64,000 nt of DNA from NCBI GenBank assembly GCA_945859605.1, contig OX243816.1, positions 33,397,509 to 33,461,508 on the forward strand. The letters are read 5' to 3'. This stretch comes from Lumbricus rubellus. Lineage: Eukaryota; Annelida; Clitellata; Crassiclitellata; Lumbricidae. The position numbers were made by a program, and so were the translations under genes. Below are positions 23,458-33,987 of the stretch, one piece after another (position 1 is the stretch's first letter; each line of letters starts with the position of its first letter). The notes beneath the pieces are model-generated. The model did not search any database. It saw only the letters and a program-made list of their open reading frames with translations, and had not been told where the DNA came from.

Positions 23458-24707
23458 CAGTGATGTAGTCGAGTCCAACTAAGCCGAGTCCGAGACCGAG
23501 TCCGAGTCCAGCTAAGCCGAGTCAGAGTCGAGTCCGAGTCCAAAGGGGTTCGAGTCCGAGTCCGAGTCCGAGTCACGAAGGGTTGAGTCCAAGTCCGAGT
23601 CCAAGTCCAGTAACACCAAAATCCACTGTGTATAAATTGTCCTTGTATCCACTGCAACAATCAATAGGCCTAGGCTATTGTGGCATAGAAAAAAAATATC
23701 GATACAATATATATGGAAAAAACTTAATGTAATTTTATCCAAATTGAACTTTAAAAAGACTGAATTTGATAAAGTTTTATTCGATAATCTGGCGAAAAGG
23801 AATGGATACAAATTCTTCCACTGTCAAACAAGTTCAACAGTGGAGTCTCTTATGTTGAGATTTGCGACCAAAACTGCCACCCATCAGCAATGCCTTGCTT
23901 TTAAAGTAGCCTAAAATTATAATGTGTGGAGTCTGTGATAGGAAGAAATGGCGGTCTATCCACTGTGTCAATATAATACCCCAGCACAGACCAACTAAGT
24001 GCTACGACATTTCCTACGTGCTGCAATCGACCAATTGTGTAGCCTAGTATCTGCTGATAAATTAATGGAGATTTAAATAAACCTCCAATAGACACATTCA
24101 ACCACTATCCTCATTTGTCTTATCCATGAACATCTAGATAAATTAGAAGTCTATGTCCTATCTGATCAGCATATCAATGCCAAGTTTGTTGAGATGTCAA
24201 AATATCAAATTTTATTTCCACCGTATGTATGCAATGGACGCCTGGTCATGTTTGTGTTTATGCATCTATAGGGCTACTCTATAGGCTCAAATTCAAATAT
24301 TTACAATCGCCCCTCTCGTAACCCCACACCGACCATACATCAAATACACCTGTAATTAACTTCGCTTGCCTTGTGGTCAGCGGTGCCCAGTCATCCGTCA
24401 CATTACTTCAATGTCTTGTATGAGTTCAGGTTACAAGCAGGTACAAGGGCTCCTTTGTTTGAGTTGAGTGATGAACACAGCAGACGAAATGTCTGAATTG
24501 GTTGTGGCAATACAGGTTCTGGCCTGTTCCACGGAGAATTCGTGACTCGGAAACCGAGTCACCGAGTCAAATTTCGAGTCCAGGGCTTCGAGTCCGAGTC
24601 CAAGTCCGAGTCCTGACTGTCCGAGTCCAAGTCCGAGTCCGAGTCCTCAGAAAATCGGTCTCGAGTCGGACTCGAGTCTTTTGCCGGACTCGAGTCCTAC
24701 ATCACTG
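23458..24707. mobile_element. hAT-type element with GAGTCC-rich ends in gene 3 intron 3
   Basis: Inverted ends start CAGTGATGTAG and end TACATCACTG. The 8-bp direct repeat CTCATTTT flanks it (23450-23457 and 24708-24715). Both subterminal regions (23469-23610 and 24540-24695) are arrays of GAGTCC/CCGAGT. The 1250-bp element has no transposase and sits next to the exon 4 acceptor. Confidence 0.85.
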
Positions 24708-24914
24708 CTCATTTTTATAATTCGAAACAGTCTAAGAAAGAGAGAGAGATGCGTACAATCACTTTCATCATTCCAAGCACGCGAAACGACATATATATAT
24801 ATATTCAATCATTCATTCAAGTATTTATTTAGCACCTCTTTAAGGAAACTACTCAGAGGTGTTTCCGACACCAGCACGGCCAAAAAGAAAAGTTTACATT
24901 ACTGGTTCTGACCT

Positions 24915-25560
24915 GCGTCATGCTTAACCACTTAATCTCATGCTCAAATTTGCTGACGACACTTACCTCCTTACCGGATCCACTCTGGCTCATACCATCT
25001 CATCTGAACTGCACTTGATCTCCACCTGGGCTTCTGCCAATAACCTCACCTTCAATAGCTCCAAATCAAAAGAAATGATCATCTTACGCCCCCGTCACCA
25101 ATTTGACCCTCCTCCACCATCACCCAATATAACCCGAGTTAAAACCTTGAAAATACTGGGTGTCATCCTTCAAGGTAACCTCAAACTCACAGCTCATATA
25201 GACCACCTCGCAGCTGCTTGCTCCTCCTCTTTTTAAGCTATCAGAAAACTCAAAACCCATGGCCTCTCTTCCGCATCCATCCATAAAGTAACCAAAGTCA
25301 CTACCGTGTCTAAACTAAACTACTTTATGCCTCCCCATCCTGGTGGGGTCTCACCCTGGCTTCCGATAAAGAACGCCTTGAAAAACTCCTAAAACGAGCA
25401 AAACGCCTAGGTTACCTAGAGCAAACCTTTCCAACAGTCTCCGAACTTGCCAACATAGCTGATGCTAAACTCCTTTTCTCCATTATACACAACCCCAAAC
25501 ATGTTCTTCACCAACTCCTACCTCCACTCCGACCCCCCCTCTCACCAATTAAGACATAGA
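24915..25560 (+). mobile_element. Non-LTR retrotransposon reverse transcriptase fragment
   Basis: Encodes LKFADDTYLLTG, the FADD catalytic box of reverse transcriptase, then a conserved SxWASANNLTFNSSKSKEM-type region and KILGVIL. Further homologous pieces follow in other frames to about 25560. It is 5'-truncated, frameshifted and lies in gene 3 intron 3. Confidence 0.75.
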
Positions 25561-25894
25561 CCACACAACCATACTCTCCCACCAAAAGATGACTCTCAAT
25601 TTATTCCACAATCATTATATAAAAATATTTTCTAACACTATCTAACTGAGCTTTAATTATTCATTATTACTCATGTTAACATTTCTGCGTTATTGTCAGA
25701 ATGTTTTTCTCAATTAAGCGAATATGTATTATACAATGTGTCCGAGAGTGATCTACGGAACAGGCGCAGCTCAAGAAGTAGGCCATTCCATACCACCGGG
25801 CCAACCACAGAAAAAGCGCGACTTTGCATGGTTGTGTCAAAGAGGTAGGAGCAAACAGAGCAGCTGTCCACGGGTGTCCGATGGTTAACTCTAC

Positions 25895-26085
25895 GTGTTT
25901 GCGAGGGCTTGCCACTGGTGACTCTTTCAGCTTACTGTGTTTTGTTTTGCAACTTGTTATTTTTCGCTCGATGTGATTCTTAACATCATTTGGGCTAGTT
26001 TGTGCAGAACGCGCCTCTGAGGAGATATCTTGAAGAGGCGCTATATAAATTCTCAGAATGAATGAATGAATAAAACGGGACTGAG
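25895..26085 (+). mobile_element. Non-LTR retrotransposon 3' tail
   Basis: Matches 31640-31830 closely (CTCTACGTGTTTGCGAGGGC and GCAACTTGTTAT segments). It ends with the stem GCGCCTCTGAGGAG ... GAGGCGCTATATAAA and an AATG microsatellite. Confidence 0.65.
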
Positions 26086-26175
26086 AGCACTCCACTACCA
26101 GCCGAGCGCAAGGATCGACCAGTCCGAGTACTCGACATAAGCCGACAAAGATCAAGTAGGCCCTATGTATATACT

Positions 26176-26225
26176 TGATATATATATATATATACATTAT
26201 GTATAATTGTATATATATATATATT
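26176..26225. repeat. (TA)n microsatellite
   Basis: Two short TA tracts separated by about 20 bp in gene 3 intron 3. Confidence 0.9.
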
Positions 26226-26859
26226 ATATGGAAACATCAGAATCTCATACATAATTTTTTTCAAAACGCATATTTAGCAGCTTCTATCTCGTGATAAGGC
26301 ACAGGTACTGTGACCTCTATGGCCTTATCTTGCACCAAATATTAGACAAAATAATTGGCTTTGTTTATAATTCTAAACAGTGCATACAATCGATGCGGAT
26401 CAGACGCTGCCATAAAATGAATTTTATAGATAAACACAACTCTGACATTTTAGTTAAAATAAATTAGCAGGCTACCAGAGGGGATTTCGCATTTGCTTTT
26501 CAGACGAAGCAGTGTGATTTTATTCTTAAGCCGTCTTCTAGTAAAATGTTGATTTTTTTCCAAACTCTGTGGTAGCCTATAAGCCAGTGCACTTACAATA
26601 AGCAATGCGTCGCAAGTGCGGCAAGTTTGGTAGCCTACTACGATGAGTAAACGTGTATGTTGTTCCAGTTCATTTCTAAACACATGTAGTCAAGTTCTAT
26701 CAAACAGTGTATCGAAGGTATACCTGATAGAACATTATCGCAGTATTTTTTTTACAAAAGCGTTGAAACAAGTGTGTGTTTTACATTTTTGTCAGCGCTG
26801 TGTGCACTTATAATACGGGAAACGCAAGAAATACTTAAATAAAATGTTATGTTACTTAC

Positions 26860-27015
26860 TGAAAGCTAAGCAGGTTGCCCAGAATCGTTTCGCTCGAAAG
26901 CATCCGATGTCTGATGGGTCGGTGATATTCTGTGCGCAATTGTAGAAGATGGCTCCGTTGTAACTGAACGGGAACGAGCAGCATTCGGGCGGAACTATAG
27001 TGTTCGTTGCATTAA
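26860..27015 (-). CDS. Fibrinogen-related gene 3, exon 3 (fibronectin type II-like domain)
   Basis: 156 nt, acceptor GTCGAAG, donor TTTCA|GTAAGT, phase 1 at both ends. The peptide has CCSFPFSYNGAIFYNC and GCFRAKRFWATC; the usual Trp before the third Cys is Gly, as in all copies. Confidence 0.85.
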
Positions 27016-27376
27016 CTTCGACGAAAAGAAAACAAGAATGGACATATTATTTTCAAACAGAGTTTCGCAAACCTTGGTTTGTAAACGCCTGCAGTCGAAT
27101 CTAAGTGAGTGATGTTCTTTCTTAAACCTTAGATCTTAGTACTTTCTGTGCAGAGCATGTACAGTCTCCATCCAGTTTTTTCAGTGATTAGGCTAAGCTT
27201 AATTTCTCAGTGATTATGCTAAGCTTAATGTTTTAGCGGGAAGTTCAGAGGCTGTCCAATGCAGAAATTCAAGGAAAGATGAAATGTAACGAGTAGCCTA
27301 TGTCTGGATGAGTGAGATTTGCGGACACTTTAAAAAATCTACCCTCAAAGTAACAAAAAAATATAGCAATACAAAC

Positions 27377-27413
27377 CTCTGTCACAAATATTGTCCTCAG
27401 GTAAATCTTTTCT
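27377..27413 (-). CDS. Fibrinogen-related gene 3, exon 2 (37-nt microexon)
   Basis: 37 nt between acceptor TTGCTTGTAG and donor GTTTGTATT; reads RKDLPEDNICDR plus one base, phase 0 in and phase 1 out. Confidence 0.85.
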
Positions 27414-27552
27414 CTACAAGCAATGACCATTTGAATTACTTAAATGGCAATTTCATTGACAAGCACACAGAACATCTGTTGAAATCTTAACATTTGTGAC
27501 TATGATTTTGTCTATAGCACTTGACTCTCTCTAAACACGGTGGGCCAGAGAT

Positions 27553-28924
27553 CAGTGGCGTAGCTACCATGTGTGCAATGTGTGCAAAGCACACGGGCCC
27601 ACGACCTCCAGGGGCCCACAGAGATTGCTATAAATAATTGTTTCAGTAATATAACCTATTTAGTAGGCCCTAATTCACATTATTTTGTGACAAATTTAGT
27701 GTTTGTGAACACACATTACTTCTTTACTTTACTGATGCCGTGACGCCTGTCAACCGCCGTGCTGTTGACAGGAAAAATTGTAGGCCTACTGAACTCCTTT
27801 TAATATTGTGCTTTTGTCTCGAGTCATGAAAGAAGGTCGAGCATAGTTTTAGGTTGAGAACAAGAGACGAATCATACCATGCAACATAAGATTCTTATTT
27901 TGCTGATTAGCTTTCCTATGCAAGTGGCATGGGTGCCAATGCTATCTAGGATAGGTGTGATAATCATGTCCATCTATCTGTCACATTCGTATGTTGCAAT
28001 TAAATGGTGCACCTTAGAAATTTCATAGGCTACTTGTCACAGTCATGCTCGTATATTCCGGTCATTTACTGGATTATGGTAACGGTAGTGAGTTTAGTGA
28101 CCTGACATCTCCCTCAACCAAGGTGAGAATTGTCGGGGTTTGAGGTGGTAGTTAAGTCTTCTTGTCACTGTTTCACAACCAAACTTTAATCCTCACGCTG
28201 TTCTCAACTTAATCAGATCTCTCAACTCGTGTAGATCAGGGCTGTAAAGAATCACGTATATTTAGTTATTTACCCCTATTTTGCACTTGCATGGAATATT
28301 GCTAAACTTATTTTTAGGTAGGCCTAGGCCCACAAAAAAAAATATATAGATGATCGTGTCTTTTTGGTGCACTGTGCACATTGCAAATCATGGACGGGGG
28401 ACCTAAATTGATAGATGATTGACAATTTCTGCAGAACAAAGTGCTAGAAATAAACTCTATGATGCCATGACATTGTACTAGAAGGCTTACTAATAATAAG
28501 TGGTTAAGTATAATAATTATGCTAAGTGATAGATTTCAAATTCGACGAATCTATACCTAAGTACTTTAGTTTATCTGTCTCATTCGTGCTGCATTCATGT
28601 TTATTCTGTGAAGCCTAATAGCAAAATGTCATTTATTAGTTTTAGTGACCTTGATTGCAGGCAGAGTAAGAATTGCGGAGGGTTGTGGATTTAACTCCCA
28701 GTCTTTCTTTGGACGCCATAGTAATTAAAGTCCTCATCGTAGGCTACGCCCAACTCCACATAAGTCAACGTCTGAACCCCGTGTTATTTTTCTACAATTC
28801 TCATGCTGATTGCATGAACATAAAATACCTGCCTAACGAGGTCAAACAGGGGCCCGTGTGCAGAAAACAGGGGCCCATGTGGAACTTCTGCACACGGGCC
28901 CATGAAAAGCTGGCTACGCCACTT
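27553..28924. mobile_element. hAT-type element in gene 3 intron 1
   Basis: Ends are CAGTGGCGTAGCTA and GGCTACGCCACTT; the 8-bp direct repeat CCAGAGAT flanks it (27545-27552 and 28925-28932). GGGCCCA and GTGTGCA motifs cluster at both ends. The interior (1372 bp) has no transposase. The aligned site in gene 2 (about 15350-15362) is empty. Confidence 0.88.
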
Positions 28925-28932
28925 CCAGAGAT

Positions 28933-29880
28933 GCACCGACTTTGATGCGTATAACTCATCCAATTGTTGTAATTTATTTAGACTTAATTACATCAAATTA
29001 AAGATATTTCAATCTAGTACTAAGATTCCAGCACATTAAACTTTTTTGTCATTGTACCGTTACTATTCCTTAGCCTTCATGACGTAGATCGTGACATAAC
29101 AAAAAAATAACAAAAAACTCGTTTTCGGTAAATAAGCTTAGCTAACAAAAAGTCACGACAATATTAACAGTACAGAAACCACATTGCCAGAAATTTGTAA
29201 TGTAAAACGAACTTAATTATCAATTAGAGGATAGTCTGTTGCAGTTTTTTCTATTCTTTTAATATTCAATATGGCTCCCAAAGTACCAAGTAGGCCTACT
29301 GCAACAGCAGCAGCTATTCGATGGACAATCGAACCGTCAAGGAACTGCTGACTTTTGAATCTTTACCGTGAATTTCTACTATCCCCATCCATGGTGTTTT
29401 GTGAGTTAGTAATTACTAACTCGATTCGGGCATGTTGAAACTTAGAGATGATGTAGTGTTCTAATGAGTGTTGAACTTCAAGTATACGGTAGCCTAGTTT
29501 GTTTGATATTTTCATGGGCCTACCTACCCGAAAAAGATAAATGCCCAAAATGTTGGGAACTTGCCCCTCTAAACCCCCTGCCTTCTACGCCCATGAGTAC
29601 TATCGTATCCATGCATAATACATTCTCTCACCAGGTCAATGCAGTATATCAAACTGATTGGGGCTTAAGAAGAGACCTGAACAGTGGAGGCCTAACGACC
29701 AGGACCGGATGATTTTCCTTACATTCTCCAGAGAACGTTGCCCTTGGTCTTTTATCAAACGCTATCTCTCCTGTTTGACAAATCCTGTCTCACGCATGCT
29801 AATCCCAAGTGGGGCCTACAGTTTAAGTACCAATAACTTCAGAATTTAAAAAAAACACACAGCGACCATACAATGTCATG
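28933..29880. other. Intron 1 of gene 3, no element recognised in most of it
   Basis: About 29680-29810 matches gene 4 intron 1 at 59365-59490, so it is old duplicated intron sequence. No exon or mobile element is otherwise seen. Confidence 0.5.
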
Positions 29881-30350
29881 CAGGTTTGCTATATAGTATA
29901 TAACCTCTGTGTTCGAATTGCCTCATCCATCTCTGCTGCTTGGCTTACTGGCCATATTCCAAAATTTGCCCCGATTTCTGCTTACATGCGAGATGTTTTG
30001 CACTGGCTTCCAGTCTCGCAGCGCATCTCGTACAGAATAGCAGCACTTGTTTGGCGGTGCCTCACTGGTAGTGCTCCGTCCTGCTTCGGCCAATGGGGAG
30101 CTGCTGGTCTCTCGAACCCCCTCGACTACCAGACAGCGTCGAACCTTCTCGGTTGTTGGCCCGTTCGCGCGTAATGGGCTCCAGTTTGCACTACGCTTAT
30201 TACCTCGGAATAATTTACCTGCTTTCTAACAGTTGCTCAAGATCTCTCTTATAGATGTGGTTGGGCTGTGCTGGTAGCGCCTCTGAATAGTTTTTTAGAA
30301 TTCTTGAAAGGGCGCTATTTACATATTCGAAACGAATCAATGAATAAATT
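29881..30350 (+). mobile_element. L2/CR1-like retrotransposon 3' fragment
   Basis: Encodes MRDVLHWLPVSQRISYRIAA and WRCLTGSAP, the C-terminal region of L2/CR1-type reverse transcriptase proteins. It ends with AGCGCCTCTGAATAG ... AAGGGCGCTATTTA and an AT-rich tail. Lies in gene 3 intron 1. Confidence 0.75.
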
Positions 30351-30452
30351 AAATGAATCGTAATGACTAATACCAGCAGAGGTGTATAACGAGTGAGTTC
30401 CTCTCTTAACTTACCCATTACCGTCATTTCATTATTTAATTCTACCTTTTAC

Positions 30453-30755
30453 CTGGTAGTGTGCGCATTCTTTAGCAGATTTGAAGAAATCAGTTGGGTG
30501 GTAATGAAAGAGTTCGCACTTCCCGGTGTCTGTGTAGAAGTTCGCCGAAACACAGGCTTCGGTTGGCACACAGTGTTCCAACAGGCAACTCACTCGACGC
30601 CGAACACCATAGACGACAACAGAGGGCGCGTTCACCGAACAAACCGCGAGATCTTTACCAGCTGTAACTTGGGAGTACCGGTTGACTGAAAGGTTTCCGT
30701 CCACCAACAAGACCTTGAAGAGCCCTGCGAGGATCAACGTGGAACAGACAAGCAT
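30453..30755 (-). CDS. Fibrinogen-related gene 3, exon 1 (signal peptide and PAN/apple-like domain)
   Basis: 303-nt first coding exon, ATG at 30755, donor CAG|GTAAAA (phase 0). The CDS joins 30453-30755, 27377-27413, 26860-27015 and 22806-23422 on the minus strand, giving a 370-aa secreted protein with an open frame throughout. Residues 1-20 are hydrophobic; the six PAN/apple-like cysteines are all present. Introns are 3039, 361 and 3437 bp; the long ones are long because of a hAT element and a retrotransposon fragment each. Probably functional. Confidence 0.88.
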
Positions 30756-30815
30756 CGTGGTGTGTCAACGCGATGTCCAGTGAAACCTGTTTGAAAATCT
30801 ATCAGACGTAAGCCT

Positions 30816-30824
30816 CTATTTATA
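30816..30824 (-). promoter_or_regulatory. TATA box of gene 3
   Basis: TATAAATAG on the minus strand, 61-69 bp upstream of the ATG; gene 4 has the identical box at the same distance. Confidence 0.75.
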
Positions 30825-30899
30825 GTATAGGTGCCTATGGACCTAGAAATAGTTTATCTCTCTCCTGTTTATCCATTTTGATCAACAAGGCGTTATAGT

Positions 30900-30974
30900 C
30901 ATTGTTTGCTCTTACGTCCAAACTCATTGTTTGCTCTTACGTCCAAACTCATTGTTTGCTCTTACGTCCAAACT
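30900..30974. repeat. Three 25-bp tandem repeats upstream of gene 3
   Basis: Three copies (start 30900, 30925, 30950) of a unit beginning CATTGTTTGCTCTTACGTCC. Genes 2 and 4 have a single related copy at the matching place (about 16165 and 61990). Confidence 0.9.
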
Positions 30975-31130
30975 CGGAGCTGTCAACTTAAGCTTTGGTC
31001 TAATTGGAGACTGTAAATATTGGTCGTAGGCCTACATTTTATAATATGACTTTGTGAGATTGAGCGACTTTGTGAGTTACTGAAATAGCATACGCCTTTG
31101 AAGCGTTCCCGAACTTCCCATACATACTTG

Positions 31131-31869
31131 ATTGGACTCTGCGCAGGTCAGCGGCCATGTGGTCGTTTACCGACCTCTCTGTCATTTCGACGGACTATTT
31201 CATCAAAACGCAGAATTTTCACAGTTGTTTCAGCCAGTTTGGAGTTTTCTGCTTCTAGACTCGCGTACTGGATTTTTCGTTGGATTTCTCAAGGATTTTG
31301 CGCTGGTTAGAGGGTTTTTGTTGTAAGTCGCGTTGGCCACGTTAGTGCATCAGCGACCATCCCTATGATGCACAGACAGCACAGCCGAGTCGTACCATAC
31401 GCCGTGCGTGTACGCCGCTGCAAGCCGGTATTTACATCGCCGGAGGACGGCTCACGCGGGTCAGCGCATGGACTGACCTCGACTGCAGCTGTCAACGGCG
31501 GCGCTTCCAACTACCGACCGACAAGCGACGAATGCCTTCTACTACGCGCATCCGTGCTGGAGCTTCAACGATTAACCGGACGGGAGTCATCTACCACCTA
31601 CCAGAGACTCTGATCAACCACGCCATCTACCAGCTCTACGGGAATCTGATGGTCAACTCTACGTGTTTGCGAGGGCTTGCCACCGGTGACTCTTTCAGCT
31701 AACTGTGTTTTGTTTTGCAACTTGTTGTTATTTTTTGCTCGCTATGACTGTTAACTTAACATCATTTCGGCTAGTTAGTGCAGAGAGCGCCTCTGAGTAG
31801 AGTCGTCACTGACTCTGTGAGCGGCGCTATAAAAATGTTCAATTACAATTACAATTACAATTACAATTA
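31131..31869 (+). mobile_element. Retrotransposon-derived insertion with GC-rich 5' part and LINE tail
   Basis: The insertion interrupts a family A repeat copy; ACTTG at both borders may be the target duplication. Its 3' half matches 25895-26085 and ends with AGCGCCTCTGAGTAG ... GCGGCGCTATAAAA followed by four to five AATTAC repeats. The GC-rich 5' half resembles a LINE 5' region; no reverse transcriptase is present, so it is internally deleted or a SINE-like derivative. Confidence 0.6.
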
Positions 31870-32240
31870 CTTGCGATACATGAGTGGCTTCCTTTCAATT
31901 TGCGTGTCTCGCATATTGGTCCAACAACACCTATCACTAATCTGTGTTGACCATCATTTCAAAGCCCAACCTAGTTTACACGTTTCAACCTCTTTATAGT
32001 TGACAGATGATGTTGATATATGCTAGAAATGGATGGCTTCCTTTCAATTTGCATGTCTCGCTTAATGGTCCGACAACACCTGTCCTTGATATATATGGTG
32101 ACCATCATTCAAAAGTCGAACCTAGTCTACACGTTTCGAACTTTTCATTGTTGATGGATGAAGCCCTTAGTTGGTTTGTGTCGGTTGGTGTCATCGATGT
32201 CATGGTGATGGAGGAACGATAACGGGCATGTTAAATTAGA
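31870..32240 (+). repeat. Interspersed repeat family A, two adjacent partial copies
   Basis: GGCTTCCTTTCAATTTGC appears at 31884 and again at 32034, each followed by GTCTCGC, a GGTGACCATCATT or TTGACCATCATT segment and CTAG..TACACGTTTC. The second copy continues to GATGTCATGGTGATGGAGGA. Confidence 0.6.
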
Positions 32241-32505
32241 GAGAGACCTCTAGTTAGTATTTCTAATGAGTATTACCGCAATGATTTGCTTAAGTAATTG
32301 ATAAGTTCTTCCGACCAGTACCTAGGAAAAAAAGTAAATTAATTTGGGGGAAATTTTAATACGATCCATAGAAACGATTCGCAGTGGCATCCTCTAATTA
32401 TTGGACATTACATTTTCAAAGTAAAAAGATCGGTGAGAAAAGTCGTCTGCTGCGCATGCGTACTGGATGACATTTGAAACAATAACCTATATTTCCGCAA
32501 ATTGG

Positions 32506-32511
32506 AAAGAA
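32506..32511. repeat. Target site duplication of the Polinton, left copy
   Basis: AAAGAA lies immediately outside the left terminal inverted repeat and again at 49090-49095 outside the right one. Polintons typically duplicate 6 bp. Confidence 0.93.
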
Positions 32512-32714
32512 AGTAGAGGTCATTGTAGCAAGCTCGGACATTTGACCAATATAGCCTTCACCTTTGACCCATTTGACCTATATAGCCTTTACTTTCGTCC
32601 ATTTGACCAATACCAGCCTAAAAAATTGAGTGCCCGCGCAGTTTGACTAATACCAGCCTAAAAAATTGAGTGCCCGCGCAGTTTGACCAATACTAGCCTT
32701 ACTTTTTCATATTC
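32512..32714 (+). repeat. Left terminal inverted repeat of the Polinton
   Basis: 203 bp matching the right end at 48928-49089 (162 bp). The left copy has one extra unit of about 40 bp. The repeat is built of several direct subrepeats with the core TTTGACCAATA..AGCCT, spaced about 25-45 bp, which may be binding sites for a terminal protein or integrase. Confidence 0.92.
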
Positions 32715-32758
32715 ATGGAATATCCAGCTCGGCTTAAAGACAAGATATTCCAATAAAA

Positions 32759-33193
32759 ATGGACTACTCGAAAAAAACTGTTACTGAATTACGAAAAATC
32801 GCCGAGCAGAGCGGCATGGATGGATATTTTACTAGACTGCGGAAAGCGGAGTTGATTGCTAAAATTGACGCTCATAACATACCTTCATCCGCATTTACCG
32901 TTAATTTGCTCGCCGATCCCGTTTACTTCGACGTCGACGAACCCCCATGCGAGATCATCGTCGTTAATCGTCAACGCAATGGAAACTCATCCCCATGTGA
33001 TGCAAGTTTGATCGACACCGACGAACGCCCATGCGAGATCATCGTCGTTAATCGTCAACGCAATGGAAACTCATCCCCATGTGATGCAAGTTTGATCGAC
33101 ACCGACGAACGCCCATGCATGTATATCGTCGTTGAGCGTCTACGCAATGGAACCCTGTGTAAATTTATTTTGCTCTGCGGCCCCGACGACTGA
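32759..33193 (+). CDS. Small SAP-domain protein, paralogue of the polymerase N-terminus
   Basis: 144 aa. Residues 1-40 form a SAP-like helix-extended-loop-helix domain (MDYSKKTVTELRKIAEQSG) that parallels the first SAP domain of the element's polymerase. Nucleotide similarity also covers the 45 bp before the ATG, so this is a copy of the polymerase start region at the opposite end. Residues about 60-130 are three 28-aa repeats (84 bp apart) with a conserved PCEIIVVNRQRNGN core and paired cysteines. The ATG follows an AATAAAA motif like other genes of the element. SAP domains bind AT-rich DNA; a role at the termini is an inference. Confidence 0.7.
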   Translation: MDYSKKTVTELRKIAEQSGMDGYFTRLRKAELIAKIDAHNIPSSAFTVNLLADPVYFDVDEPPCEIIVVNRQRNGNSSPCDASLIDTDERPCEIIVVNRQRNGNSSPCDASLIDTDERPCMYIVVERLRNGTLCKFILLCGPDD

Positions 33194-33207
33194 TTCTATG
33201 CGGCGTA

Positions 33208-33289
33208 AACACGTCAGACTTTGAGTCTGGCAGGCGTATTTTTCTGTGAAACTTTTTCATATGACTTCGCCGCCTTGGCATATGAAAAA
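33208..33289. terminator. Stem-loops after the SAP-domain gene
   Basis: A small stem CAGACT/AGTCTG (about 33213-33227) is followed by GGCAGGCGTATTTTT. A second inverted repeat pairs TTTTTCATATG (33253-33263) with CATATGAAAAA (33279-33289). They may end transcription of the SAP gene, but TTTTTCATAT also occurs at the inner edge of the terminal repeat, so a structural role is possible. Confidence 0.35.
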
Positions 33290-33402
33290 AACGAATGCAC
33301 AAAGTTCATGCAGCCGATTTAATTGGAAGCAGCTGTCTCTTTCTCGTCTCTACTGTGGGCCTATTTTTGGACAAACTCAACGCCATTATACATAGGCCTA
33401 AT

Positions 33403-33685
33403 CATCACCACCACCACCACCACCACCACCATCATCATCAACATCATCGTAGTCATCATCATCATCACCATCATCATCAACCCGATTTGTCGTCGTCATC
33501 TCTTCATCATCATCACCGCCACCATCGTCATCATCATCGTAGTCATCACCATCATCATCAACCCGATTTGTCGTCGTCATCTCTTCATCATCATCGCCGT
33601 CATCACCACCACCACCACCACCACCACCATCATCATCAACATCATCGTAGTCATCATCAACATCATCATCGTCGTTGTCGTTGGT
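33403..33685. repeat. (CAT/CAC)n block inside the Polinton
   Basis: About 280 bp of CAT and CAC triplets, with a longer repeated segment containing ACCCGATTTGTCGTCGTCAT at about 33480 and 33560. Open frames on both strands (poly-His, poly-Asp) are repeat artefacts, although a His-rich frame from 33295 cannot be excluded as a gene. A short host-like TAGGCCTA motif is found just before it. Confidence 0.8.
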
Positions 33686-33804
33686 AGGAGAGAGACGGCC
33701 AAGCTCTGTACAAAATTTCGCAGATCGGCAATCAGTAGAAAATTTTCGCGTCACGCCTCAGTCGAATAAATTTCAAAAACGACCCTGTCACGTTTTATCG
33801 AAAA

Positions 33805-33828
33805 GTGTTCCGGGGTGCCTTGGAACAC
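33805..33828. terminator. Hairpin downstream of the integrase
   Basis: GTGTTCC and GGAACAC can pair with a 10-base loop about 160 bp beyond the integrase stop. It could be a terminator or processing site; evidence is only the inverted repeat. The rest of 33686-33987 shows no gene. Confidence 0.3.
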
Positions 33829-33987
33829 GGTATCTAGTTATAGTCTGACGTCATAGGACCGCCCTCCTGCCATAGCCACTCACAGTCAAGTGATAGAACG
33901 CAATAATGGTGGGATTTACCAGTTTCGATATTAATTATCACAAGTAGTAGGGAATGTTGGCGTCTGGCGTATTTTGACAAAATCGTC

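Noticed and set aside
33295..33769. His-rich, Ile/Thr-rich and Asp-rich frames within the Polinton
   Set aside because: All frames over the CAT/CAC tract are open; no frame shows non-repeat conserved sequence. Kept only as a repeat.
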